A stretch of 64,000 nucleotides of DNA, taken from positions 25,777,371 through 25,841,370 of the forward strand of contig OZ020487.1 of NCBI GenBank assembly GCA_963971405.1, in the 5' to 3' direction. Positions 25,787 to 37,658 of the stretch are shown here, one piece after another (the first letter of the stretch is position 1; every line of letters starts with the position of its first letter). This DNA comes from Psococerastis gibbosa (Eukaryota; Arthropoda; Insecta; Psocodea; Psocidae). The translations under genes were made by a program, and so were the position numbers. The notes beneath the pieces are model-generated. The model did not search any database, was not told the DNA's origin, and saw only the letters and a list, made by a program, of their open reading frames with translations.

Positions 25787-26160
25787 AATAGACCTTCTAC
25801 TTGAAGTTACAGCCTGCTGGCTGGTTGGCAGCAACATGTGGCATCGATGCCTCCACTCCCCTCGATCCTGGCACGCCCTCTTCAGCTCCACGTATGTATT
25901 GGCCCCCACATCCTCCATAACTTGCTGCAGATACTCTTTTCTCGGGCGCCCAGGTCGGTTCACGCCTTCTATGGTTCCCTCTATGATGCAGCTTACGAAG
26001 TTCGCGTGTCGAAGCAAGTGTCCAATCCATTGAGCTCTTCTTATACTTATCCATGCAACCAGAGTTTTTCTTTGCCTTATTCTGGTTAGAATGTCCTCAT
26101 TTGTAACATGAGCATGCCAAGGTATTCGTAGCGTGCGACGATAGGACCACATCTCAAATG
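25787..26160 (-). pseudogene. Non-LTR retrotransposon RT, C-terminal fragment
   Basis: Read on the minus strand, the start of the 172-codon frame resembles the end of RTE/LINE-type reverse transcriptases: MWSYRRTLRIPWHAHVTN, RAQWIGHLLRHANFV and IEGVNRPGRPRKEYL, then a short basic tail. The real homology covers about residues 1-115; the rest is read-through into flanking DNA. The fragment is 5'-truncated, typical of dead LINE copies, and its 3' end abuts an AAT-rich run. Confidence 0.82.
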
Positions 26161-26629
26161 CTTCGAGTTTTTTTAGTTGATTCTCACGTATACACCATAT
26201 ATTATATGTATATACTATAATAATAGACCATCAGGCACATAATTTCTTGAAATTGTTCCGTCCACCCTCTAAACTGCACCAATATAAAACTAATTAATGG
26301 GAGTCCTGGTTATCATATAACGGACAATACAGGTATACTGTCCTACAAATAACTCATATGAATGGGCCCTAAAAGAATCACGAGTCCATACTCGGCAGTC
26401 ACGAGGTGATTGATAGTCTTGAGCGGTGTAAAGGGGACCGACCATTTATTTAATACCACGATGCAGACTTTTTACCATACTGTCATGTTATGACGTCAGA
26501 AGACATCGATTAACAAAGGAGAAACATCAATCAGGTGCAAATTGTCCCACTTAATTTCATCCTCACTAAAAAGAACAGTCTGCATAAGGTAATTTTGGGG
26601 AAATTTTTTCCCATGCATTATAGTTACAG

Positions 26630-27150
26630 GGGCTTTTACGGCCGGTGTCAGATAATGAAGTATTAGTATCCAGGCTGATAGGCCGTGGCCGATCTATAAG
26701 CGTAATTCCAAACATTTCGTCAGCAACTGCGATCGACATATTCAGTGGTACCACGAAGACTTCCAATATTGTATCTCGGACGCTTCGTTGCAACTGAGCG
26801 TACTGCAACAGACTTAAAACGAAGCCTCCGACATGATCAAAGATGTCTACATAGTACCACTGAAGATGTCAATCGCAGATGTCGACGAAACGTTTATAAG
26901 TACGCTTTTAGATCGACCACGGTCTATCAGCCCTCATTATCCTGCTTTATCATCTTCCCCAGGCATATAAAAAGCAGAAGCAGCAGAATCTGGTATGATC
27001 GATATGAAAGTGTACTTCCAAACGTTTCGTCAACATCTGCTGTTAACATTTTCTGCGGCTCTACGTAGAATTCCAAGATTGCATCTCTGAGGTTCCGCAG
27101 CAACGTCGGCCTATCATTCAGCTTCACCATGTAACTCCGGCCGTGAAAGT
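26630..27150. repeat. R5 repeat, three diverged copies in alternating orientation
   Basis: Copies lie at about 26630-26800 (minus), 26840-26960 (plus) and 26975-27150 (minus). The diagnostic core is CTGAAGATGTC, then GACGAAACGTTTGGAAG, then CGACCACGGCCTAT. The end motif GACTCCGGCCGTGAAAGTC is seen in altered form. The frames over it are shadows. Better copies lie at 48250-49135 and 51328-51590. Confidence 0.75.
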
Positions 27151-27675
27151 CTTTATAATTATATAAATACATTGATACAGTGCAAAAGTAATTTAAAACC
27201 CACCCGCCGCCGGAAGATCAGGATACACAAATTTCCAACTTTTGCACAGGTTCTGTTCAGTCCGAAAGGATCTATATACTGTGCTGCCTGTATAAACTTT
27301 GCAACGTTTCTCTACGTCAGGCACATCAGCTTGAACGTAGTTCTTTAGGGATGGAGTAACTAGGTTCAACGTCGACGTTGACCACTGAAGCCCTTTGGCA
27401 CACTGACGTGCGGTGCACAGCGAACGGCCTTGCTCTTCGAACATGACGGCATACAAAGTGCAAGTTCAATGACTCGCGCGATTTATTGGAGTTCCTTCGA
27501 TCCCGGAGACCATCTCTCCAGCTATTTCCAACTGGAACGCGGAACACAAAAGGGTAACGTCCTCGCTTTTCCGTACTTTTGTAATGTACATCCATGCTTG
27601 AACAGACTCACGTTTTAAGCCATTGAGGCTGCCTCAGCCTTAGCCTCACGTTTGTGCCTTTTTCTTTCCTATTTA
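27151..27675. other. No gene supported
   Basis: Frames of 87-89 codons on the minus strand and 62 on the plus strand show nothing I recognise. LERGTQKGN on the plus strand faintly recalls an RT block but is too short to call. Confidence 0.4.
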
Positions 27676-27679
27676 TATT

Positions 27680-27775
27680 TTATTTATTTCTATTTTACAA
27701 AAAGATTATTCCCATACAAGCAATTCAATGAATGTGTCCGAATAACCTATTCATATACGTTGACACTAAGTGTCA
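27680..27775 (+). repeat. R2 repeat, partial copy
   Basis: AAGCAATTCAATGAATGTGTCCGAATAACCT matches the R2 block AACAATTTAATGAACGTGTCCGATTGACCT at about 7163. The downstream half is lost. Confidence 0.6.
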
Positions 27776-27794
27776 TCAAGTCTTGATGACAACT

Positions 27795-27965
27795 TGATCA
27801 TAATCGAAATTTTCAACTTTCAGATTTCAACGGAATTATACGTTCCGTAGGTAAGTGAACCCCAAAAGTGTTTTTTTTTTTCTCGAAATGTCCATCTGTC
27901 TCTTTTGATGAAATTCGGCATGTAGTTCGATTTTGGGCTAACTCAGTTGGCATAGCTTGTGGAAA
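27795..27965 (-). repeat. R1 repeat, reverse diverged copy
   Basis: The reverse complement of the R1 3' part: AGATTTCAACGGAATTATACG, GAACCCCAAAAGTG and GATGAAATTCGGCATGTAG correspond to R1 blocks in inverted order. The GACA tract is reduced to CATCTGTCTC. Confidence 0.7.
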
Positions 27966-29358
27966 CAGTTTTTCTTACTCTAAATGTTGACCTGCAGTCG
28001 GAGCAATTTGAATGTGCACTATATTTCAGTTATGTGTAATGGTTCCAATGACAATGTACATGTTAGACATTTGTGATATGTTAGATAACCTGTCAGAAAA
28101 AAAAATGGCTTGTCTGATGGGAGTTGGGTATTGTGTGAGGCGGCTGTTGATCGGTTACGTTATTTTAAGGCATACCTGAACCACAGCGAAGCAAAATAGG
28201 AAATGGTCCAGCTACCTGAGCAACAAAACCCAACATTTGTTTTACTTATTTCTGCTATTTTTCTGTTACGGACAGATTGTGCCATGGCAAGCTTTGGGAA
28301 GGCTTCAGGGGTAGAGTGATTGTTTCTGATGTATAAGGCCGAAGGTACGAATACAGACCTCACATCTAGGGCCCATATTATGTTCAAACCGCTTTCTGCC
28401 ACTTTTGTCAAGACTTCCAATGAGCAAGCTTCCTAATTAAACGTTTTAACGGCGCGATTTATGGTTTTCAGTGCATCGTTAAATATTATAGGTACTCCTT
28501 CTAGTGTAATATTTTAGACACCCGTCCCCAATGGCATTGCGAGCAGTACCCATTTTACTAACACCCAACTGTGCGCCATCATATATTTTTCCGAATGTTA
28601 TTTTCTACGCTTCAAGACAGCATTTTAAACTGTATAATTTTTCAATTTTCCAGCATGATTTAATAACCAAACACATGCGCAATGTGAATTTCAATACAAA
28701 TAAGCGAGCGACCCTTGAATTCTAAAGGCCAGCAAGCGATTTAGGTCTGTCAGGGAGAATTGTCTGGGAATTTGTGCTTTAGGGGATTTGGCGGCTGGCC
28801 AACAATCTGGATGACAGCCTTCCCTGCTTCGAATTTTTCCCATTATACGTAAGGATCCTGCAAGTTACAGTGCACTAATATTGCACTTGTTTCCCTTAAC
28901 TTATGTACAATTGTACAAATGTACTATAACTTAACGAAAAACTGTATTTAAACGAAAAACTATTACAATAAATAAAAGCAGTTCACCAGTAACCAAGTCT
29001 ACAGTCACGTGTGGTCTTCGGTTTGATTTCTACGAAATTATTCAACCATAATAGTTCAAGGGCAGTCTGCACTATTAGCTGTGCCGTGTGACTAACCGCG
29101 TTTATGGCCAAAGCCTAATTCAAGCCAGGATATACCTATAGTTTAGTACCGACTGATGTGATGCTAGGATATGGATGCCCGCTAGCAGTCATCTATTTCT
29201 ATCGACACATCAAAACTTTGAAGCTGTCCTATTGAAATACTCAATGGCATTGATAGGAATTTGACGTGTCGTTTGACGTCGATTATTATGCGTGATATAA
29301 AAGTAGCCGAAGTTCACGACCATTGACTTCGGGCAAGTCATTAATAATAAAGGAAGTT
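27966..29358. other. No gene supported, 1.4 kb
   Basis: The minus-strand frame 28160-28420 (86 codons, containing EVLTKVAESGLNII) has a faint transposase-like look but no catalytic motif or partner frame. I leave it uncalled. Confidence 0.4.
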
Positions 29359-29515
29359 CTATGGGAGAGATGGGACATCCGAGCACGGCAAAAAATAAAT
29401 TTAATCCTGGGGCAACCTGCTGATACAGTTTTTTCAATGGCTGGTCATTTAGGAGCCGTGGCATCAGGTAGCACCAGGATTTAAAAGAAAAATGGCACAC
29501 TCGAATGGCCCATCT
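29359..29515. repeat. R4 short inverted-repeat element, copy 2
   Basis: AGAGATGGGACAT on the left and GGCCCATCTCT on the right; a diverged relative of 20834-20958. The interior includes CCTGGGGCAACC and GGAGCCGTGG. Confidence 0.5.
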
Positions 29516-29579
29516 CTATTATATACAACTCTAGGTATGCCCACAAAGACAGAATAAGCTACTCAAAGCGTGCCAGTCT

Positions 29580-29630
29580 GATTGAATTGAATTGAATTGA
29601 AAATGACTTTATTGAAAAAAAAAAAAGCTA
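29580..29630 (-). repeat. LINE-like 3' tail, (TTGAA)n next to a poly(A) run
   Basis: GATTGAATTGAATTGAATTGAAAATG followed by TTTATTG and an A11 run. On the minus strand this reads CAATAAAGTCATTTTCAATTCAATTCAAT, a short-repeat tail like those ending many LINEs. The source element is not identified. Confidence 0.4.
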
Positions 29631-29770
29631 ACAATAAGACTATAAAGTCTTCTTTTCATGCTAACCTTGAAAACAAAAATATTGTATTTTAATTATAGAT
29701 AGATGTTTAAAATTAAATAGAGAAAAAACAAGAGAAGAAGAGAGAGGGAAAAAAGAAGGTTAAAATATAT

Positions 29771-29988
29771 ACGGGGGGGGGGGGGGGGNNNNNNNNNNNN
29801 NNNNNNNNNNNNNNNNNNNNNNNNNNNNNNNNNNNNNNNNNNNNNNNNNNNNNNNNNNNNNNNNNNNNNNNNNNNNNNNNNNNNNNNNNNNNNNNNNNNN
29901 NNNNNNNNNNNNNNNNNNNNNNNNNNNNNNNNNNNNNNNNNNNNNNNNNNNNNNNNNNNNNNNNNNNNNNNNNNNNNNNNNNNNNNNN
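29771..29988. other. G homopolymer and assembly gap
   Basis: A G16 run (29773-29788) leads directly into exactly 200 N (29789-29988). The round number indicates a gap of unknown size rather than measured sequence. Frames crossing it are meaningless. Confidence 0.98.
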
Positions 29989-30345
29989 CCTGAGTTCATA
30001 AAAAAAATCTACAACAAAAAAAAAATTCATTAGTAAAATTAGCTTTCATCTGTCCCAAAATCAACTAAGAAATCTTCCAGCAATAGTGCGTTAGCATAAC
30101 AAGCCCGGATTCAACAGAGTGATAAACCATCTTAGTATATGATCTTACTTATTTCCTTACTTAGTGATGTTACTTAGAGTCTACATAAAATTAATTATTA
30201 TCGATAGTTTTAGCTTAGTTATTATAGTATTAAGGGGTCCCCAGCACGGGAGAAATCCTTTGGGCCACCCCTACCTCATTATATTGGTGTGCATGTATAT
30301 GTATTATTGAAGGATCGAAATACATTATTCTATTCTTCTATTCTA
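29989..30345 (+). repeat. Probable LINE 3' UTR with (ATTCT)n tail
   Basis: Non-coding sequence with GGGGTCCCCAGCACGGGAG ends in GAAATACATTATTCTATTCTTCTATTCTATTCTAT, a pentanucleotide tail typical of non-LTR retrotransposon 3' ends. The body lies in or beyond the N gap. Confidence 0.5.
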
Positions 30346-30998
30346 TTCTATCTCAGTTTAATACTCCATAATAATTGCAACCTTAATCCATGCACATGTC
30401 AGATAATCGCAAAAGCAAATACTATTAAATATTTAGGCGTTACCATTGATAATCATCTCAAGTGGTATGAACAAATCCTCCTAACATCAAAACGAATTAG
30501 AAGAACCTATAACAAATTAAGGATGCTAAGGTGTACACTTAACGTTGACACTCTGTAAGGTAAGTTTATCATGCTTTAGTCCAATCAATTTTCCAATATA
30601 GCATATTAGCCTGGGGTGGTGCTCACTCTTCCCATATATGCTCCCTAGAAACTGATGTAAGAATAGCCATCAGGGTAGCTATAGGGAAGCCTCGCCGCTA
30701 CCCTTCAAATCTTCTTTTTCAGGAATTCAATGCCCTCCCATTGCCATTGCTATGTGCAAAACAACTTCTTGGGCAACTTCTTGGGCAAGGTGATTTCGTC
30801 CATCATAACATTAATACCAGACTTGGTACCGGACGCAACCTAAAAACTTTGAAACCGAATACGGAACACTTTATGCATTCGCATATTATGTATAAGTCTA
30901 TTCCATTGTACAATTCCCTACCGGATAACATAAAGGACTCCGTCAGCATAACAAGTTTCAAGACACATAAAATACCTAATTTCTTCCAACCCCAATAA
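30346..30998 (+). pseudogene. Non-LTR retrotransposon RT, C-terminal fragment
   Basis: Frame 1 (to about 30556) has KYLGVTIDNHLKWYEQILL and KRIRRTYNKLRML, the conserved region after the RT catalytic core. After a stop it continues in another frame with VQSIFQYSILAWGGAHSSH and IRVAIGKPRRYPSNLLFQEF, and then (30741-30998) with NINTRLGTGRNLKTLKP and IPLYNSLPDNIKDS, the usual C-terminal end. At least one frameshift and a 5' truncation make it a dead copy. The AT-rich sequence to about 31350 is probably its 3' UTR. Confidence 0.85.
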
Positions 30999-31960
30999 CA
31001 TCACGTCCCTACTTAGCAACTAGACTTAATGAAAATTGGGATACATACTGTAAAGTGGATGTTCTCTCAGTGTCGATTGTCAACCAATATTTTATTATTA
31101 GCCTACATTACTTCAGTTATCTGCCTGCACAATTGTTTTTCTATTAACGTTTAAAAAAATTTTTTTTTACTTAATTCGTACATTTTTTCTTTACTTGTAT
31201 TTGCAATTGTAATGTTCACTTTTGCTTTTAAAGGGCCCCCCCCCCTACCATTTTTAATATTGTAAATGTTGTTTGTTTATTTGTTGATATTTTATTGTGG
31301 AGTCATCAGTGAGGAGAAGTTGTTCGTTTTTAGCACGAAACCATGCTTCAGTATAGTTTTTATCATTGCCGGGTGCAACTGATGCAAAAACAAAAATCAC
31401 TTAGCTTACAATGGACCCCCTGGTGTGATGGGTGTACTGAGTGCACCTGGTGATTCTCAATAGGTTTGAATCTGCACACGGTTATCTGTTTACTAAATCA
31501 ATATTTCCCTTAAACCTGTGCGTTGGATAGATTTATTAATTGCCCAGCACGGGACTTGTCCTTTATACCATTTAATCACTTTAAAAAGTTTTATGTTTTC
31601 AGTTGTAATTGAATCAACCTCACCTTCCATATTATGTAAATATACAACGGGATCATGACGTATGGTTATGTTTTTATAATTGTATTATTTTACAACACCA
31701 TCTAGAGCTATAGATGTTTTGCATACAAAGTTTCCCTCGTTAGATAGTGCTCCTCCGCTCATAATTGTGCAATTATTCTTATGATCAGTAAAATCTTCCC
31801 TCATAAACAATGTCTTTACATACAATCACTTAAAACAAACTTTTAAACCTAAGACATATCTATAATGCGATAATGACCATGCTTCAACCTAAGTGTTGGA
31901 TAGATTTACGAAAACAAAAATCACTTTAGCTTACAATGGACTGTCAGCGAGGGGTAGATT
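30999..31960. other. No gene; probable LINE 3' UTR and duplicated block
   Basis: Contains a C13 tract near 31234. AAAACAAAAATCACTT with AGCTTACAATGGAC occurs twice (about 31390 and 31911), each near TTGGATAGATTTA, so part of this stretch is duplicated. Confidence 0.5.
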
Positions 31961-32245
31961 TATTAATGGCTTGTTTGTGGCTAACTCAACCTATCCTTAC
32001 CCAATGTAACCTAATCTAACCTATCCTAATTCAATGTAACCTAACTTAACATCATATTTATTTGATATAAAAATATTTTTGTTAAAAAAAATGATGAATT
32101 TAATCTAGGTAAACAGCTAACCTAACCCAATGTAACCTAATCTGGCCTATCCTAATCCAATGTAACCTACCCTAACTTGATATAAAAATTTAACCTAGCC
32201 TAATATTATAACTTAACCTGTCCTAGCCCAATGTAACTAAATCTA
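31961..32245. repeat. Degenerate CCTAA-rich minisatellite
   Basis: Repeated variants of AACCTAATCTAACCTATCC alternate with CAATGTAACCTA. It resembles degenerate arthropod telomeric TTAGG sequence on the complementary strand, but the units are irregular and interrupted, so it is more simply a minisatellite. Confidence 0.6.
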
Positions 32246-32522
32246 ACATAGAAAACACGACTGCCTGGTATATTGCACACCCATTGTTAGAAACTGAGAC
32301 TTAGTTGGGATTATTGAAAATTCATTTTTATAAACATGGTTGGTGGGTATATTGAACACCTATTGTGGGATTAATACATTTCTTTTAAGATACTGAGTGC
32401 AACGCCGAGTCCCACCCTTACCGTCTATCATTCGTGGGTAGTCCACTGTTTCAAATTAGGTAATTAATATGTGCATTATTCAATGGCGCTCACCCTCACT
32501 GGTCTATCTATCCCTGTCTCCC

Positions 32523-33150
32523 ATTAGCTCAAGCGTGTTCATCGATGTAAATGTAGCTGATAAAAAATTAATAAGAAAAAACTTATATTAATTTATTTTA
32601 AGGTTTTTAAATACTATGGGTGTCTATATTTAGCTTATCTTCACTCAATGTAGTGTACTTAACATTATGCATTAGCTCAAGCGTGGTCATCGATGTAAAT
32701 TTAGCTGATAATAAATAATTAAGAAAAAACTTATATTAATTTATTTTACGGTCTTTAAATACTATGGGTGTCTATATTTAGCTTATGTTTACTCAATGTA
32801 GTGTACTAAACATTATGCATTAGCTCAAGCGTGTTCATCGATGTAAATATTGCTGATAAAAATTAATAAGAAAAAAACTTATATTAATTTATTTAACGGT
32901 CTTCAAATACTATGGGTGTCTATATTTAGCTTATGTTTACTTAATGTAGTGTACTTAACATTATTAATTAGCACAATCGTGTTCACCGATGTAAATTTAT
33001 CTGATAATAAATAATTAAGAAAAAAACTTATATTAATTTATTTTACGGTCTTTAAATACTATGGGTGTCTATATTTAGCTTATGTTTACTTATTGTAGTG
33101 TACTTAACATTATGCATTAGCTCAAGCGTGGTCATCGATGTAAATTTAGT
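32523..33150 (+). repeat. 148-bp tandem repeat, four units plus a partial fifth
   Basis: ATTAGCTCAAGCGTG or its variant starts at 32523, 32671, 32819, 32967 and 33116, a spacing of 148, 148, 148 and 149 bp. Each unit has ATCGATGTAAATTTAGCTGATAA, ACTTATATTAATTTATTTTA and GGGTGTCTATATTTAGCTTA. The array stops inside the fifth unit at about 33150. Confidence 0.95.
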
Positions 33151-33224
33151 TGGCTTCAACTAAGCTCCTCAACCCAAGGCGATGCCTTTTGTAACGACAC
33201 ATTTGGAACATTCTAGATGTACGC

Positions 33225-33382
33225 TGTACTACGGGGAGGGGGGGGGGGGGGTGCGTCATAGACCACCCACCTGGTACAGAGATAGATAGACAACGGGATA
33301 AGCACGGCGGGGTACAAAGACCACCCACGAAGAAGAAAGAAGAAGAAGAAAGAAATGTTTTAATTCAATTAACACCATAAAC

Positions 33383-33421
<39 letters not shown>

Positions 33422-33585
33422 TAAAAAAATTAATTAAAAAAATTATTAATAATATTAATTAATATAAATTATAATATAATTAATAATAATATAATAATAA
33501 TTATAATTATAATATAAATTAATAATAATTAATTAATAAAAAAAAAAATAGACCACCCACGAGGGGTAGCATGACGGGGGGGTTG

Positions 33586-33616
<31 letters not shown>

Positions 33617-33715
33617 GACCACCCACGAGGGGTAGCACGACGGGGGGTGGGGTAGCTCGACGGGGGGTGGGGTAAGCGCCAGAAACCCCCTTTCTATACT
33701 ACTGGGGGGGTCACT
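33225..33715. repeat. Low-complexity block: G tracts, poly(A), A/T-only run, GACCACCCACGAGG motif
   Basis: GACCACCCAC occurs near 33261, 33319, 33550 and 33617, followed by GGGGTAGCAYGACGGGG in the last two. Between them lie poly(A) tracts (33386-33415 and 33586-33613) and about 125 bp made only of A and T. Unstable in sequencing and likely unreliable in length. Confidence 0.85.
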
Positions 33716-34212
33716 GAATTAGGCCTGGAGCGCAGTCTGTGCTGCTGCGTCTATTTTATTCTTTTGTCTACGACCGAGTGCAGTCGCTTTCTCATTTATA
33801 CGAATATGAGCGGATACAGACAAATAACTGAAATCGATTTCCAAACAATCCAAGATGGACAGCTTAAGTATTGAATACAATTAATTTAATCACTTTTGAA
33901 CGTCTTTTCCTAAAAGGTAGTCTGAGTCTCAACATAACTTAATTCTCAGTTTTCAGTCATCCTACCTAGCCAAACTAAACCCCACGAAACAGATTTGTTT
34001 AGGAAGACAGCTAGAAAAAAAACATATATGTATGGAAATAAACATTTTATGGCTGAATGATGAGAACTGTAATTTTGGTACGCCATATATACAAAATCCA
34101 AGTGCGCAAAATAAATAAATAAATAACAGATCAGTACCATATGTATGCGGTTCTGCTTTCTTTTGAGTTTTAGAACCAAATCAAAAAGTTAAACTCAAGT
34201 AACTCTATAGAA
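33716..34212. other. No gene seen
   Basis: No motif-bearing frame; the minus-strand frame 33946-34179 has no recognisable similarity. Confidence 0.45.
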
Positions 34213-35037
34213 AGAAACGGTCCGAGTTTACTCGAACATGCTTTCCAATTTATCAAAATTAGTAGATAGAGAAAATGAAAAATTAGATGGTAAATAATTT
34301 TCCGATATCTCGGGGGGGGGGGGGGGGGAAGGAGGCGGTTGTCCACCTTACGTCACTGGCGGTGAGGTAAATTCTAGATAGGTCAAACCAACACATTACC
34401 ACACAGCAATAACGGCAGGGCACGCAATGCATTTGAGCGTGCATTTTCTATCATTTTTTCAGAAAAAAATTTTGCACGAAACTAAACCGTTTTTTGGGAA
34501 AGCAACCTGTCCGGTTTCGTTACTCAATTGAACATCTAAAACATGCTTGAAGGTAGAAATCATGGATAGAAAAGTTTCGCAGAAAAATTAATTTTTTTTT
34601 TTTTTAAATTTAGTCTTTTTATTTTTTTATCCCCAGAAGCAAACTATCAAGGGGCAAGCGACCCCCCGCATTTTGGCAACATTAATAATGACTACAATAT
34701 ATGTGAATTTAAAAGAAATCCTTGGAGCCGTTTTGGAGAAATAATTTTTTTATACGCTTTTTTTTGAGTTTATTGAAAATAAAACCCCCCAAATTGAGTT
34801 AGCCCAAAATAAAAAAATTGTTCCCGAGGTATGATTTTTGTAAACCTACATGCCAAATTTCATCAAAATCGTCCGAGTAGTTTGCCTGGAAATCGATGAA
34901 CAGACAGAGCAACAGACAGACGTTTCGTAAAAACCACTTTTTGGGGTTCCTGGGACCTCAAAACGTGTAAATCCGTTGAAATCTCGGAATCGAACATTTT
35001 GACCATCACAAAGCTTTCCTTACACTACGTATAAATT
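34213..35037 (+). repeat. R1 interspersed repeat, long copy 2
   Basis: Matches 5909-6815 from CGGTCCGAGTTTACTCGAACATGCTTTCCAATTTATC through GGTTGTCCACC and TTTCATCAAAATCG to ACTACGTATAAATT. The G tract at about 34312-34328 sits where the first copy has a G7 run. The right terminal bases GGAAAGCAATAAT are missing. Confidence 0.87.
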
Positions 35038-37320
35038 TCGAATACTTTCCGTATATACCCCTCAGAAGTAATTGCCAAGGGCGACAAATAACAATAGCTA
35101 GCCAGTGCACGAACAAAGAGCACAACCGCAGCTGATACTGCTTTTAGATGCTGTGATAGGCAACTACGAATCCGAGTATTTAATCACGGGCGATAATGCA
35201 TTGCCACGGCTTTCGAAGAAGATCCACGTAACTGATCCCGACAGTACATCTACATTCAAGCAGTGCTTAAGAATTAACTGTATTTGAAGCTCTTAAGATT
35301 TACAGTATCTCCAACCTTTTTTGCGCCAGTACCAGTGGGGTTGTTTGCTTTTTTCTAGCATGCAATTTGGATTGCATATACAACTTCAATAGGAAGGGCT
35401 TTCCATTTATATTTTCGAGATATTATATATGCAGTATCTATTTGGGACAAAGAGAGGCACGGCCCTAGACACGGCCTCCCTATTTATTCTCTGCCTTTCG
35501 TTGACATTATGTATCAATGTATTAGAAGTATTTTAAGCGTCTTTAAAGTAAAACATATAAATAATTAGGCCCAATGTAGGGCCAATGCAAAGAGCCTATC
35601 GTAGCTTAGGTACTACAACGCATGAAGTGTTCTGAAAAGAGTTAACCAACTGTTAAATGGATCATCATGCCAGCTCATGATTTTCAGACAAATGCAAATG
35701 CCAAAGAGATAAACAGTACAAAAGCCACGCCGGTGGTAATATTTATGCTGTTTTTATCTGGAAGGAAAGACACACAATAGATAACCGTGACACTTGAACA
35801 ACGTACATACAAATCGGTACGTATTCTGGGTGGTTCATAAGGTATGGGCCGACCTGTCACGTAAATGGAAAGCACGACGTGAGGCGAATCTCCTGCAATG
35901 TGGCCAAATTTAATGCGTTTGAGGGTTCGGCATGTATACTACCATACTAGCGAACGGCGTGATCATAGATGCGGTCATTTAACCCGTAATTATTACGTAG
36001 ACAATTATGATTTTTTGCGAATTTTCGGAAGAGAGCTGAGCACTTCTCGTAGAAGAACATGAGTTTATGTGCACACCCTGTGATTGTACAGCAGGAAATT
36101 AATATTTAAAAAAAGTTTTCTTTACTAGTTAACTATGTTTTCAATACACAGAATAGTGGGCAGCATGGACGTCGCAAGGTATGGGTTGTCGGAGCTGTCT
36201 CAACAGTATTCTATCTTTTTCTTTTGTACTAATAACATTCTGTATACGTTTAGGTGCGCTTGACTATGATTGTGGAAATCGCACTGTCTGCATTGTGACA
36301 TTTCTTATCTATCCATGACACTTACTCTGATATTCTAAAATTAACCAATATTATAAAAATTTCAACAACTCTGGCCCCTTCCCCAGTCCAAACGGTGGCG
36401 ACACCATTTGTGGTTTTTTTCACGGTCATTCATTAGTTCATTAAATCATTAAATAAGAGCCATATATTGTAATGGTATGCAAATAAATTAATGAATTACA
36501 TCTGAAAATGTATAATTATGGAACAGCGGGTTTTTATTTATAAGTTGAAAGTTGGGTTGAAGATAAATTAATCGAGGATGGAATTCTTCAATGAAATAGG
36601 ATTAGTATAGTGTGAATGAAAAGGGTTTTTATTGTCATATTTCGGGTAAAATTGTACGTTAGTGTTCGCATAAAAAACATATCTCCAATCAAGTAGCGTA
36701 AGATAATACACAATGACCCACGTCTTCTTGCACTTCAATACAACTGCGAGCGATAGCATGTGATAAACTCAATATTAACCGAATTATGATCGCCACATTG
36801 TTGGCGACTAGATGCTGTGGTAGTGGCGTCAGGCGATGTACCGGCGGTGGCATGAATACAATGATAAATGAGTCCTTAAGCCACCAAGATAAACCGCAGA
36901 GTTATAGCGTAAGTGTCAATAATGCTTAGATGAGTGTAAAAACTTTAAGAACCACTGCAGCGAAAGACCTAGGCTGCTATACGTCCTTCTATCTTACTAT
37001 ACTAGAGTTCGCGATTCAAGTTACTGAACAGGAAATAGGTCATGACCATATGGGGGAGCCAGCCCCTCGAAAGGGTGACACGGCTTGCCTGGCGACGACT
37101 TGACCTACCCACCCTGATGTACAAACTTAATTTCACTGTAATAGTAAATACCAACCCTCTCTATTATTCTTAGTACAACAGACTTACGAAACAATTTGAG
37201 GGGGAAAAGACTTCAAAGTGTAAACATGAAAATATATCTTATACAATGTCAATCGTAGAGATGCCACAAATATCAGGACAAACAGAAGACATTTTTCTGA
37301 GCATTCTTATACATGATATA
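35038..37320. other. No gene seen, 2.3 kb
   Basis: AT-rich, short frames only (60-63 codons) without motifs. Possibly intron of the minus-strand gene whose exon is at 38656. Confidence 0.45.
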
Positions 37321-37328
37321 CGTGTGTC

Positions 37329-37650
37329 CAGGCCCGTACCCAAGGGGGGGGGGGGGCAAGGGGGCCATGGCCAAGGCCGTACCCAAGGGGGGTTCATGGG
37401 GGTTCAAACCCCCCCCCCCTCCCGAAATGAAATGGCTTGATACTAGATAGAATCGGATTTTGAGAGGAAAAATAAAAACCACTATGTAATACCCAATGAA
37501 ATTTCTAACCCCCCCCCCCTGCAAAAATCCTGGCTACGGCCAGTATGTAAGAGTTTTAGCCAAAACTACTAAAATCACTACGGATGTACCTATCATTTAA
37601 AAAAAATTGTTCTTGGCCTCCCCCCAAACTGAATCCTGGGTACGGGCCTG
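37329..37650. mobile_element. hAT-type MITE, H3, with an inner related copy
   Basis: Ends CAGGCCCGTACCCA and TGGGTACGGGCCTG lie inside a perfect 8-bp duplication cgtgtgtc (37321-37328 and 37651-37658). Inside, GGCCGTACCCAAGGGGGGTTC (about 37375) and CCTGGCTACGGCC (about 37530) look like the ends of a second related element. Several G and C tracts are present. Confidence 0.93.
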
Positions 37651-37658
37651 CGTGTGTC

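Noticed and set aside
26566..27595. Several minus-strand frames of 80-89 codons, and a plus-strand 107-codon frame
   Set aside because: They overlap alternating copies of the R5 repeat and each other, and show no domain motifs. The same DNA elsewhere in the window has different frames.
28160..28420. 86-codon minus-strand frame with EVLTKVAESGLNII, faintly like a P-element-type transposase segment
   Set aside because: Only a short resemblance, with no catalytic residues, neighbouring fragments or element ends.
31961..32245. Possible interstitial telomere (TTAGG on the complementary strand)
   Set aside because: Units are irregular, mixed with CAATGTAACC-type spacers, and not a run of perfect pentamers.
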